Shown piece by piece: positions 1 through 9,226 of a stretch of DNA of 64,000 bases. The notes under the pieces are model-generated. The model was not told the DNA's origin. It saw only the letters and a program-made list of their open reading frames with translations, and did not search any database. Origin of the DNA: Calothrix sp. NIES-4105 (GTDB lineage Bacteria > Cyanobacteriota > Cyanobacteriia > Cyanobacteriales > Nostocaceae); assembly GCF_002368415.1 (NCBI RefSeq), contig NZ_AP018290.1, positions 1,925,470 to 1,989,469 of the forward strand, written 5' to 3'. Each line of letters opens with the position of its first letter. The first letter of the stretch is position 1. Made by a program: the position numbers and the translations under genes.

Positions 1-695
1 ACTTCGATTACGTTAATTTACATTGGTACTATATTAATCAAAACAATTGGCGTGCAATAGAAGCTGCTACACGTCATGATATGGGGGTGTTTATTATCAG
101 TCCATCTGACAAAGGTGGCAAGTTATACAGTCCCCCACCTAAATTAGAACAGCTTTGTGCGCCGTTAAGTCCGATGGTGTTTAACGACTTGTTTTGTTTG
201 AGTCACCCGCAAGTGCATACTCTTAGTTTAGGCGCCGCAAAACCAAGTGATTTTGATGAACATCTAAAGGTACTAGATTTAATTGAGCAAGCTTCAGAGA
301 TTTTACCGCCTATATTGGAAAGATTAGAGATTGAAGCTGTAAAAACTTTGGGTGAAGAATGGGCAAAAACTTGGCATGTGAATTTACCAAACTATGAACA
401 AACGCCCGGTCATATAAATATACCCGTAATTTTATGGCTACGAAACTTAGCTGTTGCCTATGATATGGTAGATTATGCCAAGATGCGGTATAACTTGCTT
501 GGTAATGGTGGTCATTGGTTTCCTGGCGCCAAAGCTGATCAAGTTGGAAAATTTGATCTTCGTGAGTGTCTGGTTAAAAGTCCTCATGCTGATGTAATTC
601 CTGATGTTCTAGCCCAAGCACATGATTTGTTGGGTGGGGAAACGGTAAAAAGATTGGGCAACGGTACCACTCCTGTAACGGATAGGTTACTTTAA
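1..695 (+). CDS. Aldo/keto reductase, 5'-truncated by window edge
   Basis: The reading frame is open from base 3, so the gene begins before the window; about 230 C-terminal residues are present. The sequence (NLHWYYINQ, then MGVFIISPSDKGGK, then SLGAAKPSDFDEHL) looks like the C-terminal half of the TIM-barrel NAD(P)H oxidoreductases found in cyanobacteria as aldo/keto reductase. The GAAKPSDFDEH stretch fits the cofactor-phosphate region late in the barrel. The catalytic Tyr/Lys region lies upstream of the window, so substrate cannot be judged. The last codons run into a palindromic repeat shared with the convergent gene on the right. Confidence 0.8.
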   Translation, partial: FDYVNLHWYYINQNNWRAIEAATRHDMGVFIISPSDKGGKLYSPPPKLEQLCAPLSPMVFNDLFCLSHPQVHTLSLGAAKPSDFDEHLKVLDLIEQASEILPPILERLEIEAVKTLGEEWAKTWHVNLPNYEQTPGHINIPVILWLRNLAVAYDMVDYAKMRYNLLGNGGHWFPGAKADQVGKFDLRECLVKSPHADVIPDVLAQAHDLLGGETVKRLGNGTTPVTDRLL

Positions 696-757
696 ATAAC
701 AAGATTTTGTTTGTAACCAACAACTCATCCGTTACATCCGTTGATCATCCGTTGCGA
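657..757. repeat. AACGGAT/ATCCGTT inverted repeat, copy 1
   Basis: Left arm GGCAACGG...TGTAACGGAT and right arm ATCCGTTACATCCG...ATCCGTTGC flank a T-rich core containing TTTGTTTGTAACCAA. Related copies lie at 14278-14461 and 31437-31538. This copy sits between two convergent genes and its arms encode the last residues of both, so it could act as a two-way terminator. Confidence 0.75.
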
Positions 758-1970
758 GTTCTAATAATTTTTGTCTAACGGTATTAAAAAAGTTTTCGTT
801 GGTTAATAGCTTATACAAGAAGGCTTGATGAAGGTAATTTTGTACTAAACTAAACCAGGCACCTGCTGGGATGTTTTCTATAAATAATGCTGCAACGTGC
901 GCGTTTGGTGCTTTGATTGGTTTGATGTACCATGCTTCTGTAAGAATACCTGCTAAACTTCCATTTTTGGCACCGAATGTGTCTAGTTCTTGTTGGTTAT
1001 TAGGAAATTCCATTGTCCATTCTAGGTATTGACGCATAATTTTGTCGGCAGATGGAGAAATTAGTAAGCCACGATATACTCTTTCCATGATTTGAGCATA
1101 GCCGTTGGCAGTACCTTTTCCGTTTAATGCTTGCGCCATTGCTTGCTGTTCTTTTGATGTTAACCACTGTTGGGATGTAATGTGCTTTATTTGTTTATTG
1201 CGAAATTCTTCTGAATGGTGCCATATTTCTGTCCAGCGGTAAACTTCTTCTATGTAAGTGCTGTGTGATGCTTGATACTTACTTAGTCTTTGAGTTGGAG
1301 TATCTGTAAATGTGTGATTACTCCAGGTTAATATTTGCCCAATTATAGGCGCCGGGACATCTTGATTTTTAAGGTTTAATCCTGAAACTAGATTTTCTAA
1401 ATTGTTGCGTCCTAAGCGTAAGATTAAGTAGTCGGTGGCAGCGTTATCACTATACCTAATCATTGCTCTAGGAATATGGCGCAATTCGACTTGATTGTTT
1501 GAATTTATATATTGCTTTTGCCTAAACTCGGTGATTGCACTTGGATGAGCATCTCCATCGGTACGTGGTAAGTAATATAAGTCAATTTCATCAAGATTGA
1601 TTAATTCATCTGGTGATAGTATTGCATTTTCTACCTGACGCGCGTATTCTGCTAGTACTAAAATCTTTATTGTTGATGCTAATGGTCTTTGAATGTCAGC
1701 ATTATAAAAAATTTCTTCTGAATCTCCAATATTGCGTGCAACAAGTGATACATCATTCGGATGAGTAATTATATATTCAAGCATATCTTCAGGCGTTTTA
1801 AGTTGTAATGCCCATTCTTTACCTTCAGATATGACGCTAAAGATATCAAATATACTAAGTATTGCTTGTTTTTGCCCAAAAATCACAATAGAAAGTAAGC
1901 TAATTATCAAAATTGTGCCAATTAACCAGTTTAGATTTTGAATAAAGTTTATATTTATCAAATAAATCAT
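732..1970 (-). CDS. Class A beta-lactamase-like serine hydrolase, membrane-anchored
   Basis: A 412-aa protein with an N-terminal hydrophobic segment (about residues 12-31, LNWLIGTILIISLLSIVIFG) that would anchor it in the membrane or act as an uncleaved signal. The three motifs of the serine beta-lactamase/PBP fold are visible: S-x-x-K as STIK, SDN as YSDNAATD, and KTG-like as KNGS near the C terminus. There is no clear Glu166-type omega loop, so it may be a peptidase or esterase rather than an antibiotic hydrolase. It is convergent with the aldo/keto reductase, sharing a repeat at their 3' ends. Confidence 0.8.
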   Translation of the reverse strand: MIYLININFIQNLNWLIGTILIISLLSIVIFGQKQAILSIFDIFSVISEGKEWALQLKTPEDMLEYIITHPNDVSLVARNIGDSEEIFYNADIQRPLASTIKILVLAEYARQVENAILSPDELINLDEIDLYYLPRTDGDAHPSAITEFRQKQYINSNNQVELRHIPRAMIRYSDNAATDYLILRLGRNNLENLVSGLNLKNQDVPAPIIGQILTWSNHTFTDTPTQRLSKYQASHSTYIEEVYRWTEIWHHSEEFRNKQIKHITSQQWLTSKEQQAMAQALNGKGTANGYAQIMERVYRGLLISPSADKIMRQYLEWTMEFPNNQQELDTFGAKNGSLAGILTEAWYIKPIKAPNAHVAALFIENIPAGAWFSLVQNYLHQAFLYKLLTNENFFNTVRQKLLELATDDQRM

Positions 1971-2121
1971 AATACTGTTCCAAGTACATGTAATTTATAA
2001 TACTTGAGATTTGGGTGTTAATTGTCAAGTTATATTTTTGACTAAAACTGATGATTTATTGCTCAAATCTCAGAAAATAAGGTAGAGAACCATATTTCAT
2101 TATTTATTGTCTTATCACTTT

Positions 2122-2889
2122 ATGATTCTAAATCGTCGTCATTTCTTATTTTTAGTCGGCGCCAGCGTTGGTTCGTTTGCCCTAGAGGGATGTACTTTAG
2201 CCCAAAATAATAAAACAGATACTCCAACTGCGACACCGGAAGCAACGCAAAAAAGTGAGGTGCCCAAAGGTACAATTGCTCTTCCACCATTACCATATAA
2301 GTATGATGCTTTGGAACCGCATATCGATGCAGAGACTATGCGCTTCCATCATGATAAGCATCATGCAACTTATGTAAATAATTTAAATGCAGCTCTAGAT
2401 AAACATCCACAGCTAAAAAGTAAAACTGTAGAGCAAATGCTACAAGACCTTAATAGTGTGCCAGAAGATATTCGTAATGTGGTGCGTAATAATGGTGGTG
2501 GTCACGTAAACCATAAGATGTTTTGGGAAATTATGAAGCCAAAGGGTGGTGGTGAACCGACGGGCGCCTTGGCTGCTGCTATTGCTGAAAATTTCGGCAG
2601 TTTTGCTGACTTTAAAAAGAAATTTAATGCTGAAGGTGGTAAGCGGTTTGGTAGCGGTTGGGTTTGGCTAGTTCGCAATAAAGATGGCAAGTTAGATGTT
2701 GTTAGTACGGCAAACCAAGATAGTCCCATTAGTGCAGGCAAATATCCTATTATGGGTAATGACGTATGGGAACATGCTTACTATCTTAGATACCAAAATA
2801 AACGCGCGGACTATTTAGAGGCTTGGTGGAATGTGGTTAACTGGGATGAAATAAGTAAACGCTTTGAACAAGCAAGTAAGTTTGCTTAA
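2122..2889 (+). CDS. sodA: Superoxide dismutase (Fe/Mn type), exported lipoprotein-like
   Basis: Disproportionates superoxide. The mature part carries the family landmarks: [16 protein letters not shown] at the start, metal ligands in [13 protein letters not shown] and HVNHKMFW, then the C-terminal [14 protein letters not shown] twin-arginine-like start (NRRHF), a hydrophobic stretch and a Cys in ALEGC suggest export with possible lipid anchoring. The linker to the enzyme is Thr/Pro rich. ATG at 2122 is preferred over the upstream TTG at 2107 because it places RR next to the hydrophobic core. Met rather than Fe usage is inferred from overall similarity to cyanobacterial MnSOD; the symbol is therefore tentative. 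Confidence 0.88.
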   Translation: MILNRRHFLFLVGASVGSFALEGCTLAQNNKTDTPTATPEATQKSEVPKGTIALPPLPYKYDALEPHIDAETMRFHHDKHHATYVNNLNAALDKHPQLKSKTVEQMLQDLNSVPEDIRNVVRNNGGGHVNHKMFWEIMKPKGGGEPTGALAAAIAENFGSFADFKKKFNAEGGKRFGSGWVWLVRNKDGKLDVVSTANQDSPISAGKYPIMGNDVWEHAYYLRYQNKRADYLEAWWNVVNWDEISKRFEQASKFA

Positions 2890-2898
2890 TAGGTAGGC

Positions 2899-2963
2899 AC
2901 GTAGTAGCACTTTAGCGCTCTTTGCACCTGAATATTTTGCGCGCTAAAGCGCTACTACATACG
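2899..2963. repeat. Inverted repeat downstream of the superoxide dismutase
   Basis: ACGTAGTAGCACTTTAGCGC pairs imperfectly with GCGCTAAAGCGCTACTACATACGT across a short AT-rich loop. It lies between convergent genes and could end transcription from both sides. Confidence 0.6.
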
Positions 2964-2970
2964 TATTACT

Positions 2971-3672
2971 TTATTGGTAAGACATTTGCCTGTCTGGCGC
3001 CAGTTCTCTTGCTTTTTCGATTGTGCTTAGGGTATTTAAAGATAAAAAACCAAAACCAACTTTTGAAGCAATATCAAGTAGCGTGTAACCCATTGCTTCT
3101 CCACCTTGGTTCAATATACTAAATCCTTCTGGACTTAATACCCATACTATAGGATATAGTGTCCACAATATTAAATGTACAGTTACTAACTTGCTAAATG
3201 CCGATTTTGACCGAGGGTGTTTGCTTGCTGCTTCTTCGCGGTAAGGTTTTAGTAATAGGTACATTATGGCAACATAAGCACCGCAACTGACCACATACCA
3301 AATATAGCTAATAGGTCTTGGTGATATTGTCGCGGCAAAACCTGTGATTATCATGTAAGCGTTGGCGCCTAACAGACTACTCGTTGTTAAAAGATTTGTT
3401 CTTCCTAAGAAAGTTAAGTCTAGTATTAATAATGGTGTTGAACAAAACCATGTAAAAAATCTTAACCAGTATGTCTGGCGCCCATTAATTATATTTACAC
3501 CTTGACCAAGTGCCATTCCTAAGTATAGTCCAGCAGCTATCAAGCAGATGAAAAAGTTTAGAGTATATAATATTTTCCACTGTTGGTTTTTGCCGTTATG
3601 GGCGCCGATGCCAAAGAAAATAGTACCTAGTGTCATACTGAAGACACCAATCCATAACCAAAGTTGAACCAT
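2971..3672 (-). CDS. Microbial rhodopsin, TSD-motif light-driven anion pump
   Basis: A 233-aa seven-helix protein. Helix C reads R71-F-F-T74-W75-F-C-S78-T79-P80 with D85, so the positions equal to bacteriorhodopsin D85/T89/D96 are T/S/D. Helix G contains D200 and the retinal Schiff-base lysine K204 in DIASKVGFGF. From established work, TSD is the motif of cyanobacterial inward chloride pumps such as the Mastigocladopsis repens and Synechocystis PCC 7509 proteins. N63, P118 and E182 are also present, positions I recall as conserved in that group. Loss of the proton acceptor at 74 argues against a proton pump. No retinal-synthesis gene is adjacent. Inward Cl- (possibly sulfate) transport is inferred. 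Confidence 0.9.
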   Translation of the reverse strand: MVQLWLWIGVFSMTLGTIFFGIGAHNGKNQQWKILYTLNFFICLIAAGLYLGMALGQGVNIINGRQTYWLRFFTWFCSTPLLILDLTFLGRTNLLTTSSLLGANAYMIITGFAATISPRPISYIWYVVSCGAYVAIMYLLLKPYREEAASKHPRSKSAFSKLVTVHLILWTLYPIVWVLSPEGFSILNQGGEAMGYTLLDIASKVGFGFLSLNTLSTIEKARELAPDRQMSYQ

Positions 3673-4361
3673 ACGTATTTTTAAGAGTGAAGGTTTATAA
3701 TTTCAATTAACATTTAGCTTTTTTTCGATATCTGTCTAATTTTTATGTGTAACATTACTTCTAATATTTTTACAGAGGCACTACTGAAACAAAATACTTC
3801 TAAATATAGATAATTAGTACTAGTTATATATTTGAATTGAAAATAAGCCTATCTAAAGATATAGGACTTACGTATTTGTCACATGTTAGCTGCACACGCT
3901 AATTATGTGTGGTCTAGTAAGTCTTAAGATAGATTTATTAGTCTATGTTAACAATTTGCGTCGAAATTATTATTTAATTGATTTTACAACTTGTAGGGGG
4001 GAGGCGATTAGTGACATTCACTCAAGATAGATTAAAAATTTCATCTAAGAATTTTAAGAAAATATAAAGATGATTGTCAAGAAAAATTCATTTATCAAAT
4101 TTCTATGACTTATATCAAGAGATTGTGACAGTAATAATTGTGAACACGATTAGCTGTTTGTGATAAAAATGAAATTATACTTTAGATAAAGTATATTCCT
4201 CAAGGTTAAGATTTGATTTAAGGTTTGAGCAGCTTGTCTGTTTATTTACAATTTATCTAAATATTTTTGTATTTTGTGTTTGTGTTTACTTAAATGACTA
4301 GTTGAATCAGTGTAATCTATAATACAAAGAACTTTGCACCCGAAGAGTCCGAGGAAAAATT
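3673..4361. other. 689-bp spacer without a gene
   Basis: AT-rich. No ORF, RNA gene or clear promoter could be supported. The only structure noted is an interrupted inverted repeat at about 3867-3923 (GACTTAC...CACAT.TTAGC / GCTAA.TTATGTG...GTAAGTC) that could fold as a hairpin about 55 nt long. Confidence 0.4.
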
Positions 4362-5033
4362 ATGAGTAATCAATTAGACAAACAAGAATCGTTACTAAGA
4401 AAAATTTTTAACCAAGTTACGGATAAATCAATTCAGCACAAGAATCTAAGTGGATGTGATTTGAGTGGTATTGATTTATCTGGAATTGATTTAAGTGGAT
4501 TTAATCTTGTTGGAGCAAATCTGAATAAGGCGAATTTAAGTGATTCAATTCTTACAGGTGCAAATTTGAGTGGTGCAAGTCTTGTTAAAGTTAAGTTAAG
4601 GCAAGCTTATTTACATGAAGCTTGTTTGTGCGAAGCTAATTTAATAGATGCTGATTTGTCGCGCGCTAATTTATGTGGTGCTTTTTTGTGGCGTGCGAAG
4701 CTCAAGCGGGCTAAATGTTGGGAAACTTCGCTATGTGGTGCCGATTTACGCAAGGCTGACTTTAGCGAAGCGTTATTAGTCGAAGCGTCTTTAATTGAAG
4801 CTAATCTAATTAAGACAAATTTTAGTAATGCTAAGTTGTCTGGCGCCAATTTTGTTGAGGCAAATCTAAATCAGGCTAATTTAACAGGCGCCGATTTAGC
4901 TTGGGCGAATTTGATTCAGGCAAATCTGTTTGAAGCAAACATTAGCGGCGCCAATTTTTATAATGCTAAGTTAACAGATACAATTATGCCTGATGGAACA
5001 ATTCACCAACCACATATATTGTTCTTTGATTAA
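4362..5033 (+). CDS. Pentapeptide-repeat protein
   Basis: A 223-aa protein, almost wholly A(D/N)LXX repeats from about residue 28 to 210 (LSGCDLSGIDLSG, GANLSGASL, EANLNQANLTGADL). Such repeats form a right-handed quadrilateral beta helix. A 27-residue charged N-terminal region precedes them and a short tail (MPDGTIH) closes the helix, as in many cyanobacterial members. No transmembrane segment or partner domain is visible. Function is unknown; cyanobacteria carry dozens of these. It is flanked by a long spacer and a hairpin and is probably transcribed alone. Confidence 0.85.
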   Translation: MSNQLDKQESLLRKIFNQVTDKSIQHKNLSGCDLSGIDLSGIDLSGFNLVGANLNKANLSDSILTGANLSGASLVKVKLRQAYLHEACLCEANLIDADLSRANLCGAFLWRAKLKRAKCWETSLCGADLRKADFSEALLVEASLIEANLIKTNFSNAKLSGANFVEANLNQANLTGADLAWANLIQANLFEANISGANFYNAKLTDTIMPDGTIHQPHILFFD

Positions 5034-5043
5034 ATATAAAGTT

Positions 5044-5113
5044 TGGAAACCGGGTTTCTTTGTCGATAACTTCTAGTCAGAACAATGATTTTGGGTAGAA
5101 ACCCGGTTTCTTA
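5044..5113. repeat. Inverted repeat AAACCGGGTTTCT / AGAAACCCGGTTT
   Basis: GGAAACCGGGTTTCT at the left pairs with AGAAACCCGGTTTCT at the right around a loop of about 40 nt. It sits between the convergent pentapeptide-repeat gene and fraE, suggesting a repeat-derived terminator. Confidence 0.65.
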
Positions 5114-5138
5114 GTCCGGGGCGCCATCAAGCCCCCTG

Positions 5139-5918
5139 TCAAAATTCCCGCTTTGAAATTAGGAGAATAGCTAAACTTAGTAGCATTACGCAATAAAATA
5201 TGCTATAACTAGCATTGGCAATTAGGGTAACAGAATTAGGTAGAGCTTGCAAGCCGTAAACTGCTTCATTTTTAAAATCTAACCGCGATAAATCAGGCAG
5301 TATTAAATATATAACTTGCGTTATCCGCTGTAGAGAAGGATTGCCGCTAATATTACTAAGTTTCAGAATGTCTTGGGTAATAGTACCCATCATGTATATA
5401 CCAAAAGTTAAAGCTGTAGCTAGTAGCGAACTGGTAAATACACCCAGCGTAATCGCAACAGCAGCAATTAAACAAAGTTGTAATAATAAAAATATTAATG
5501 CAATTGTTACAGCTTGTATCGAGTAAGAAACTTTGGCAATTTGTAAACAAACCAGCATTACAACAGTCATTGCCAGTAATAATACGGTTAAAACCGCCGA
5601 TAATCCAATAAATTTACCAATAATAAATTCACTACGGCTAATAGGTTTAGCTATCAGCATTAGAATTGTCCGCTTTTCGATTTCCTTATTTACTAAACCT
5701 GTGCCAATAAATATTGCCACTATTACACCTAACCCGCTCATGAAAGCTAAAGCAAAATCTGGAAGCATTTTGTCTTCAGTAGAAGCTGCAAATTCGGGCA
5801 GCAAGCGGACTGAAGCAACGACTATTAAGCCGTAAAAACCAATAATATAAAGTATACGGTCGCGCACTACTTCACGAAATACATTTTGAGATAGTACTAA
5901 TATTCTACCAAAGTTCAT
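5139..5918 (-). CDS. fraE: ABC-2 type permease FraE (filament integrity)
   Basis: A 259-aa membrane protein with about six hydrophobic segments. The cytoplasmic stretch NKEIEKRTILMLIAKPISR is typical of ABC-2 permeases (EKR...L..P..R). It is third in the order fraC-fraD-fraE, the arrangement known in Anabaena, where FraE is needed for filament integrity and heterocyst function. ATG at 5918 is preferred; the frame is open to an ATG at 5975, but those extra residues derive from a low-complexity CT-rich stretch. The identity relies on both the sequence class and the gene order. The ATPase partner is not in the window. Confidence 0.8.
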   Translation of the reverse strand: MNFGRILVLSQNVFREVVRDRILYIIGFYGLIVVASVRLLPEFAASTEDKMLPDFALAFMSGLGVIVAIFIGTGLVNKEIEKRTILMLIAKPISRSEFIIGKFIGLSAVLTVLLLAMTVVMLVCLQIAKVSYSIQAVTIALIFLLLQLCLIAAVAITLGVFTSSLLATALTFGIYMMGTITQDILKLSNISGNPSLQRITQVIYLILPDLSRLDFKNEAVYGLQALPNSVTLIANASYSIFYCVMLLSLAILLISKREF

Positions 5919-6060
5919 AAATAATTGAAGAATTGGGTAAGGGGAAGGGTAAGCAGATGGTGTAGAAACGCTCATTCCAAATTATTTATACCCGCTTAAT
6001 TGGCTATTTGCCTACTACTTCTTGCCAATTACCCTTTTTTCCTTTCCCCTTTTAAAATCA

Positions 6061-7152
6061 TTATTGCTGCTTTGGAGGAGTTCCTGCGAAGAATTGCGGT
6101 CTTTTTTCGCATTGAATTTCTGCAACAGTGATTTTTTCTCCTGGTGTCTTAATATTTACTGTTGAAGCATCTGCTGCTCTAGATATTGGCTCTATTTGGC
6201 AAGATTTGCGTAAAAAGTATCTTTTAGCACTGGAACTTGGACCATTCCATAAGGCTAATAAATTTAAACGGTAGACATTTTTGTTGTTGCCAACGTTGTC
6301 AACACTCGCGTCAACATTCCATAGGCGCCATTCTTCAACGCTGTCTACTTGACCTTCTCTAACTTTGCGTCCGCTTTGCCGACTCAAATCATTGATAACC
6401 TGTCTACCTATAGCGTTGACCGTACCGAAGTTCTCTTTGGTATTGGGTGCTTTTTTTAGCCAGCGTTCAACATCTGACCATTCTTTCGCATCTATTTGTT
6501 GTTGAACTACTGGCTGTATTCTATTTAAGATGATGGCGCCGTTTTCGGGTATTTTGTCGCTTGATCCGGTTCTAATCACAAAAGGGCTACGACTAAAATC
6601 GTCAGCTAATAAGCTTGGGTACTGGTTTGCCCATTTGTCCACAGTAAAGTAAAGTTGTATCCAAGCGCTTAATATCAAACAACTGCCAACTAGAACTATT
6701 ATTCTCTGGCGTACTTCAGCTTTGGGAATTTGACGCTTAGAATCAATACCGCTACCTTCAAAGAATTCTGGAATCGCTGTAATTATGGCTGCAATCGTAG
6801 GCCATAATACTATTGTTCTAGGTGTGATAACGTCTTCCTCTTGACCAAAAGCAAAAACACTAACCAAGAAACCTGTAATGACAGCACCTACTGGCATATT
6901 TGTACCAGGGATTAGTATAGGTTGGTCAGTTGTATACCATGATGTACCTGCGATTAAAAATGCCCAGCCAAAAAACGCAATCACGCTTTTGATAGGGGGT
7001 GCAGCTAGCGATGACATTATCCAAGAAAATAGACTTAGATAAATCAAAGTTTGCCAGGAATAAGCACGAGGTGGAATTAGGATTTTTTTAATTCGCTCGT
7101 AAATGCCTTCAAAAATATTGAATATGCCTAATAAGTCTTTAATTATTTCCAT
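6061..7152 (-). CDS. fraD: Filament integrity protein FraD (DUF5357 type)
   Basis: About 363 aa. Five or so hydrophobic segments lie in the N-terminal half (TLIYLSLFSWIMSSLAAPP, VIAFFGWAFLIAGTSWY, MPVGAVITGFLVSVFAFG, IIVLVGSCLILSAWIQL). A soluble C-terminal half follows, ending in ITVAEIQCEKRP. This matches FraD of Anabaena, a septum-located protein with a periplasmic C-terminal domain needed for septal junctions. It lies between fraC and fraE on the same strand. ATG at 7152 has GAGAAG upstream and is preferred over GTG at 7164. Assignment combines topology, size and gene order. Confidence 0.8.
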   Translation of the reverse strand: MEIIKDLLGIFNIFEGIYERIKKILIPPRAYSWQTLIYLSLFSWIMSSLAAPPIKSVIAFFGWAFLIAGTSWYTTDQPILIPGTNMPVGAVITGFLVSVFAFGQEEDVITPRTIVLWPTIAAIITAIPEFFEGSGIDSKRQIPKAEVRQRIIVLVGSCLILSAWIQLYFTVDKWANQYPSLLADDFSRSPFVIRTGSSDKIPENGAIILNRIQPVVQQQIDAKEWSDVERWLKKAPNTKENFGTVNAIGRQVINDLSRQSGRKVREGQVDSVEEWRLWNVDASVDNVGNNKNVYRLNLLALWNGPSSSAKRYFLRKSCQIEPISRAADASTVNIKTPGEKITVAEIQCEKRPQFFAGTPPKQQ

Positions 7153-7224
7153 ATTACTTCTCACTCTCTTGGTGAATAGCTAGTTGGGTATGAAATGACG
7201 GTGGTAAGTAAATTGTTAGAGTCA

Positions 7225-7788
7225 TTAGTTGCGATAGGTGGCAATCAAGATGACAATAGTTATCGCACTATAACTAAGTGAGTTTCCAATCAGTATAGTT
7301 GTTAGCAGGCTTGTATTTTGCAGTTTCATCCGACCCTGGCGCCGCGAAGTTTTACGACCGATAATTTGAGCTTCCGGTTTAATTTGTGCGGGATCGCGCA
7401 GTGACATTAATGCCATTTTTAGCAGGAAGAACTTGACTAAAAAGGTTGAGAAGAAAATAATGAAAGCAGTTATCATTAAAACGAACCAACTAGTATTATT
7501 AACTGGTTGATTAAAGAAAAAGTAGCTAACGATTTCTGATTTGATTTCAATTGGTAAAATTGGTTCAGCGACAAAAAATACAAACCAGCCAATGGCGCCG
7601 GAGAATAGATTGATAGCGATTGAGTAAAATATACTAGTACGCTTGTCAAACTTAAGTCTATTAGTTAGGACATATGCTTCAATCGGTATTGCGAGCGTAA
7701 AAAACAAAAAATTAAATAGAATTGCCCCCCACGGGAAAACTGGGGATATGTCAAAAACTGGAAGACCAAAACCTGAAAAATCTGGCAT
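7225..7788 (-). CDS. fraC: Filament integrity protein FraC
   Basis: A 187-aa protein with three to four membrane segments (PWGAILFNFLFFTLAIPIEA, IFYSIAINLFSGAIGWFVF, WFVLMITAFIIFFSTFLVK) and a positively charged loop (IIGRKTSRRQGRMK). Size, topology and position as first gene of a fraC-fraD-fraE set agree with Anabaena FraC, a septum protein needed to keep filaments and their molecular exchange intact. The neighbouring 262-bp spacer is shared with a divergent gene at 8051 and should hold both promoters. Confidence 0.83.
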   Translation of the reverse strand: MPDFSGFGLPVFDISPVFPWGAILFNFLFFTLAIPIEAYVLTNRLKFDKRTSIFYSIAINLFSGAIGWFVFFVAEPILPIEIKSEIVSYFFFNQPVNNTSWFVLMITAFIIFFSTFLVKFFLLKMALMSLRDPAQIKPEAQIIGRKTSRRQGRMKLQNTSLLTTILIGNSLSYSAITIVILIATYRN

Positions 7789-8050
7789 ATGCGTGTTAAC
7801 AGTAGTGTGATTTGAGAGTGCAGCTGCAATGCAAGATGTAGCTGTTGGGGGAAATTATCGCACTGTTCTTGACCTTTAGCACTGTTTGATACAGAACTTT
7901 CCATACGATTTAACCAAAGATAGTATAAGACACATAGTCCTGACTATTGGTATAAGTAATTCGGTTATTGACTGTAAACAAAAAATATTACCAGCTAGAA
8001 CGTGGAAACGCGCTAATATATAACACTGCGAAGTAATAACTCTGGGTAAG

Positions 8051-9187
8051 ATGACAAGGAACGGCATTGGTATTCGTACAGCAAATGTGCTTTCTCAAAG
8101 GGTAACAGGGCAAATTCACGTTTATGATGGTTTAGGAAAAGGAAAATCGCAAGCCGCTTTAGGTGTAGTTTTACGCTCAATCGGTTTAGGTATAAATACT
8201 CCTAATAATTACAATCGTGTTTTGCTGCTGCGGTTTCTCAAAGGTCCTGAACGCGACTACGATGAAGACGGCGCCATAGCAGCTTTGCAAACTGGTTTTC
8301 CGCATTTAATCGACCAAGTTCGTACTGGGAGAGCTGAGTTTTTTGGTTTAGAACAAATTACTAGTTTTGACAGACAAGAAGCAGCACGTGGTTGGGATGT
8401 TGCAAAAGGCGCCATTGCTTCTGGATTATATTCGGTTGTAGTACTGGACGAGATTAATCCGGTTCTTGATTTGGGTTTGCTTGATGTTGATGAAGTTGTT
8501 CGGGTTCTCAGATCAAAACCACACGACTTAGAAATAATTACCACGGGACGTGCGGCGCCGCAAAAGCTGCTAGATATATCTGATTTACATTCTGAGATGA
8601 AACCTCATCATCACGAATCAGCCATATTACAGGGGGTAAGTGGTATAGAAATATATACAGGAGCAGGCAAAGGTAAATCAACAAGTGCTTTAGGTAAAGC
8701 ATTACAAGCGATTGGTCGAGGTATAAATCACCCTGGTTCAACGCGCGTGTTAATAATGCAATGGCTCAAAGGGGGCAGCGGTTACACAGAAGACGCGGCA
8801 ATTGCAGCATTACAACAATCATATCCGGAAGTAGTAGACCATCAGCGTTGTGGACGCGACGCAATTGTATGGCGTAACTCACGGCAAGAGTTAGATTATG
8901 TGGAAGCTGAACGCGGTTGGGAAATTGCCAAAACGGCTATAGCTTCTGGGCTTTACAAAACCATCATTCTCGATGAATTAAACCCCACAGTCGATTTAGA
9001 ATTACTTCCAGTCGAGCCAATTGTCCAAACACTGCTTCGTAAACCGCGCGATACTGAAATTATTATTACAGGTCGCTGTCAAAACCAACCTGCTTATTTT
9101 GATTTAGCCACAGTACACTCAGAAGTATACTGCCACAAACACTACGCCAACCAAGGTGTAGAACTTAAGCGTGGAGTTGATTTTTAG
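8051..9187 (+). CDS. Tandem CobA/CobO-type P-loop protein (cobinamide adenosyltransferase family)
   Basis: 378 aa made of two similar halves. Each starts with a Walker A of the CobA/BtuR type: VYDGLGKGKSQAALG near residue 26 and YTGAGKGKSTSALG near residue 204. Each continues with a matching RGWDVAKGAIASGLYSVVVLDE or RGWEIAKTAIASGLYKTIILDE Walker B block and an EIITTGR or EIIITGR strand. CobA enzymes normally have one such domain and transfer adenosyl from ATP to Co(I) corrinoids as dimers. A fused pair would make a built-in pseudo-dimer. Both Walker A motifs are intact. Corrinoid adenosylation is inferred from family; no cobalamin gene is next to it. Confidence 0.8.
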   Translation: MTRNGIGIRTANVLSQRVTGQIHVYDGLGKGKSQAALGVVLRSIGLGINTPNNYNRVLLLRFLKGPERDYDEDGAIAALQTGFPHLIDQVRTGRAEFFGLEQITSFDRQEAARGWDVAKGAIASGLYSVVVLDEINPVLDLGLLDVDEVVRVLRSKPHDLEIITTGRAAPQKLLDISDLHSEMKPHHHESAILQGVSGIEIYTGAGKGKSTSALGKALQAIGRGINHPGSTRVLIMQWLKGGSGYTEDAAIAALQQSYPEVVDHQRCGRDAIVWRNSRQELDYVEAERGWEIAKTAIASGLYKTIILDELNPTVDLELLPVEPIVQTLLRKPRDTEIIITGRCQNQPAYFDLATVHSEVYCHKHYANQGVELKRGVDF

Positions 9188-9226
9188 ATTCACAACATTT
9201 TTGCTTCATCATTAATAACCAAACTT

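Noticed and set aside
732-1970. Antibiotic-resistance beta-lactamase
   Set aside because: STIK, SDN and KNGS are present but a clear omega-loop Glu is not, and the protein is membrane-anchored; only the broader serine-hydrolase class is supported.
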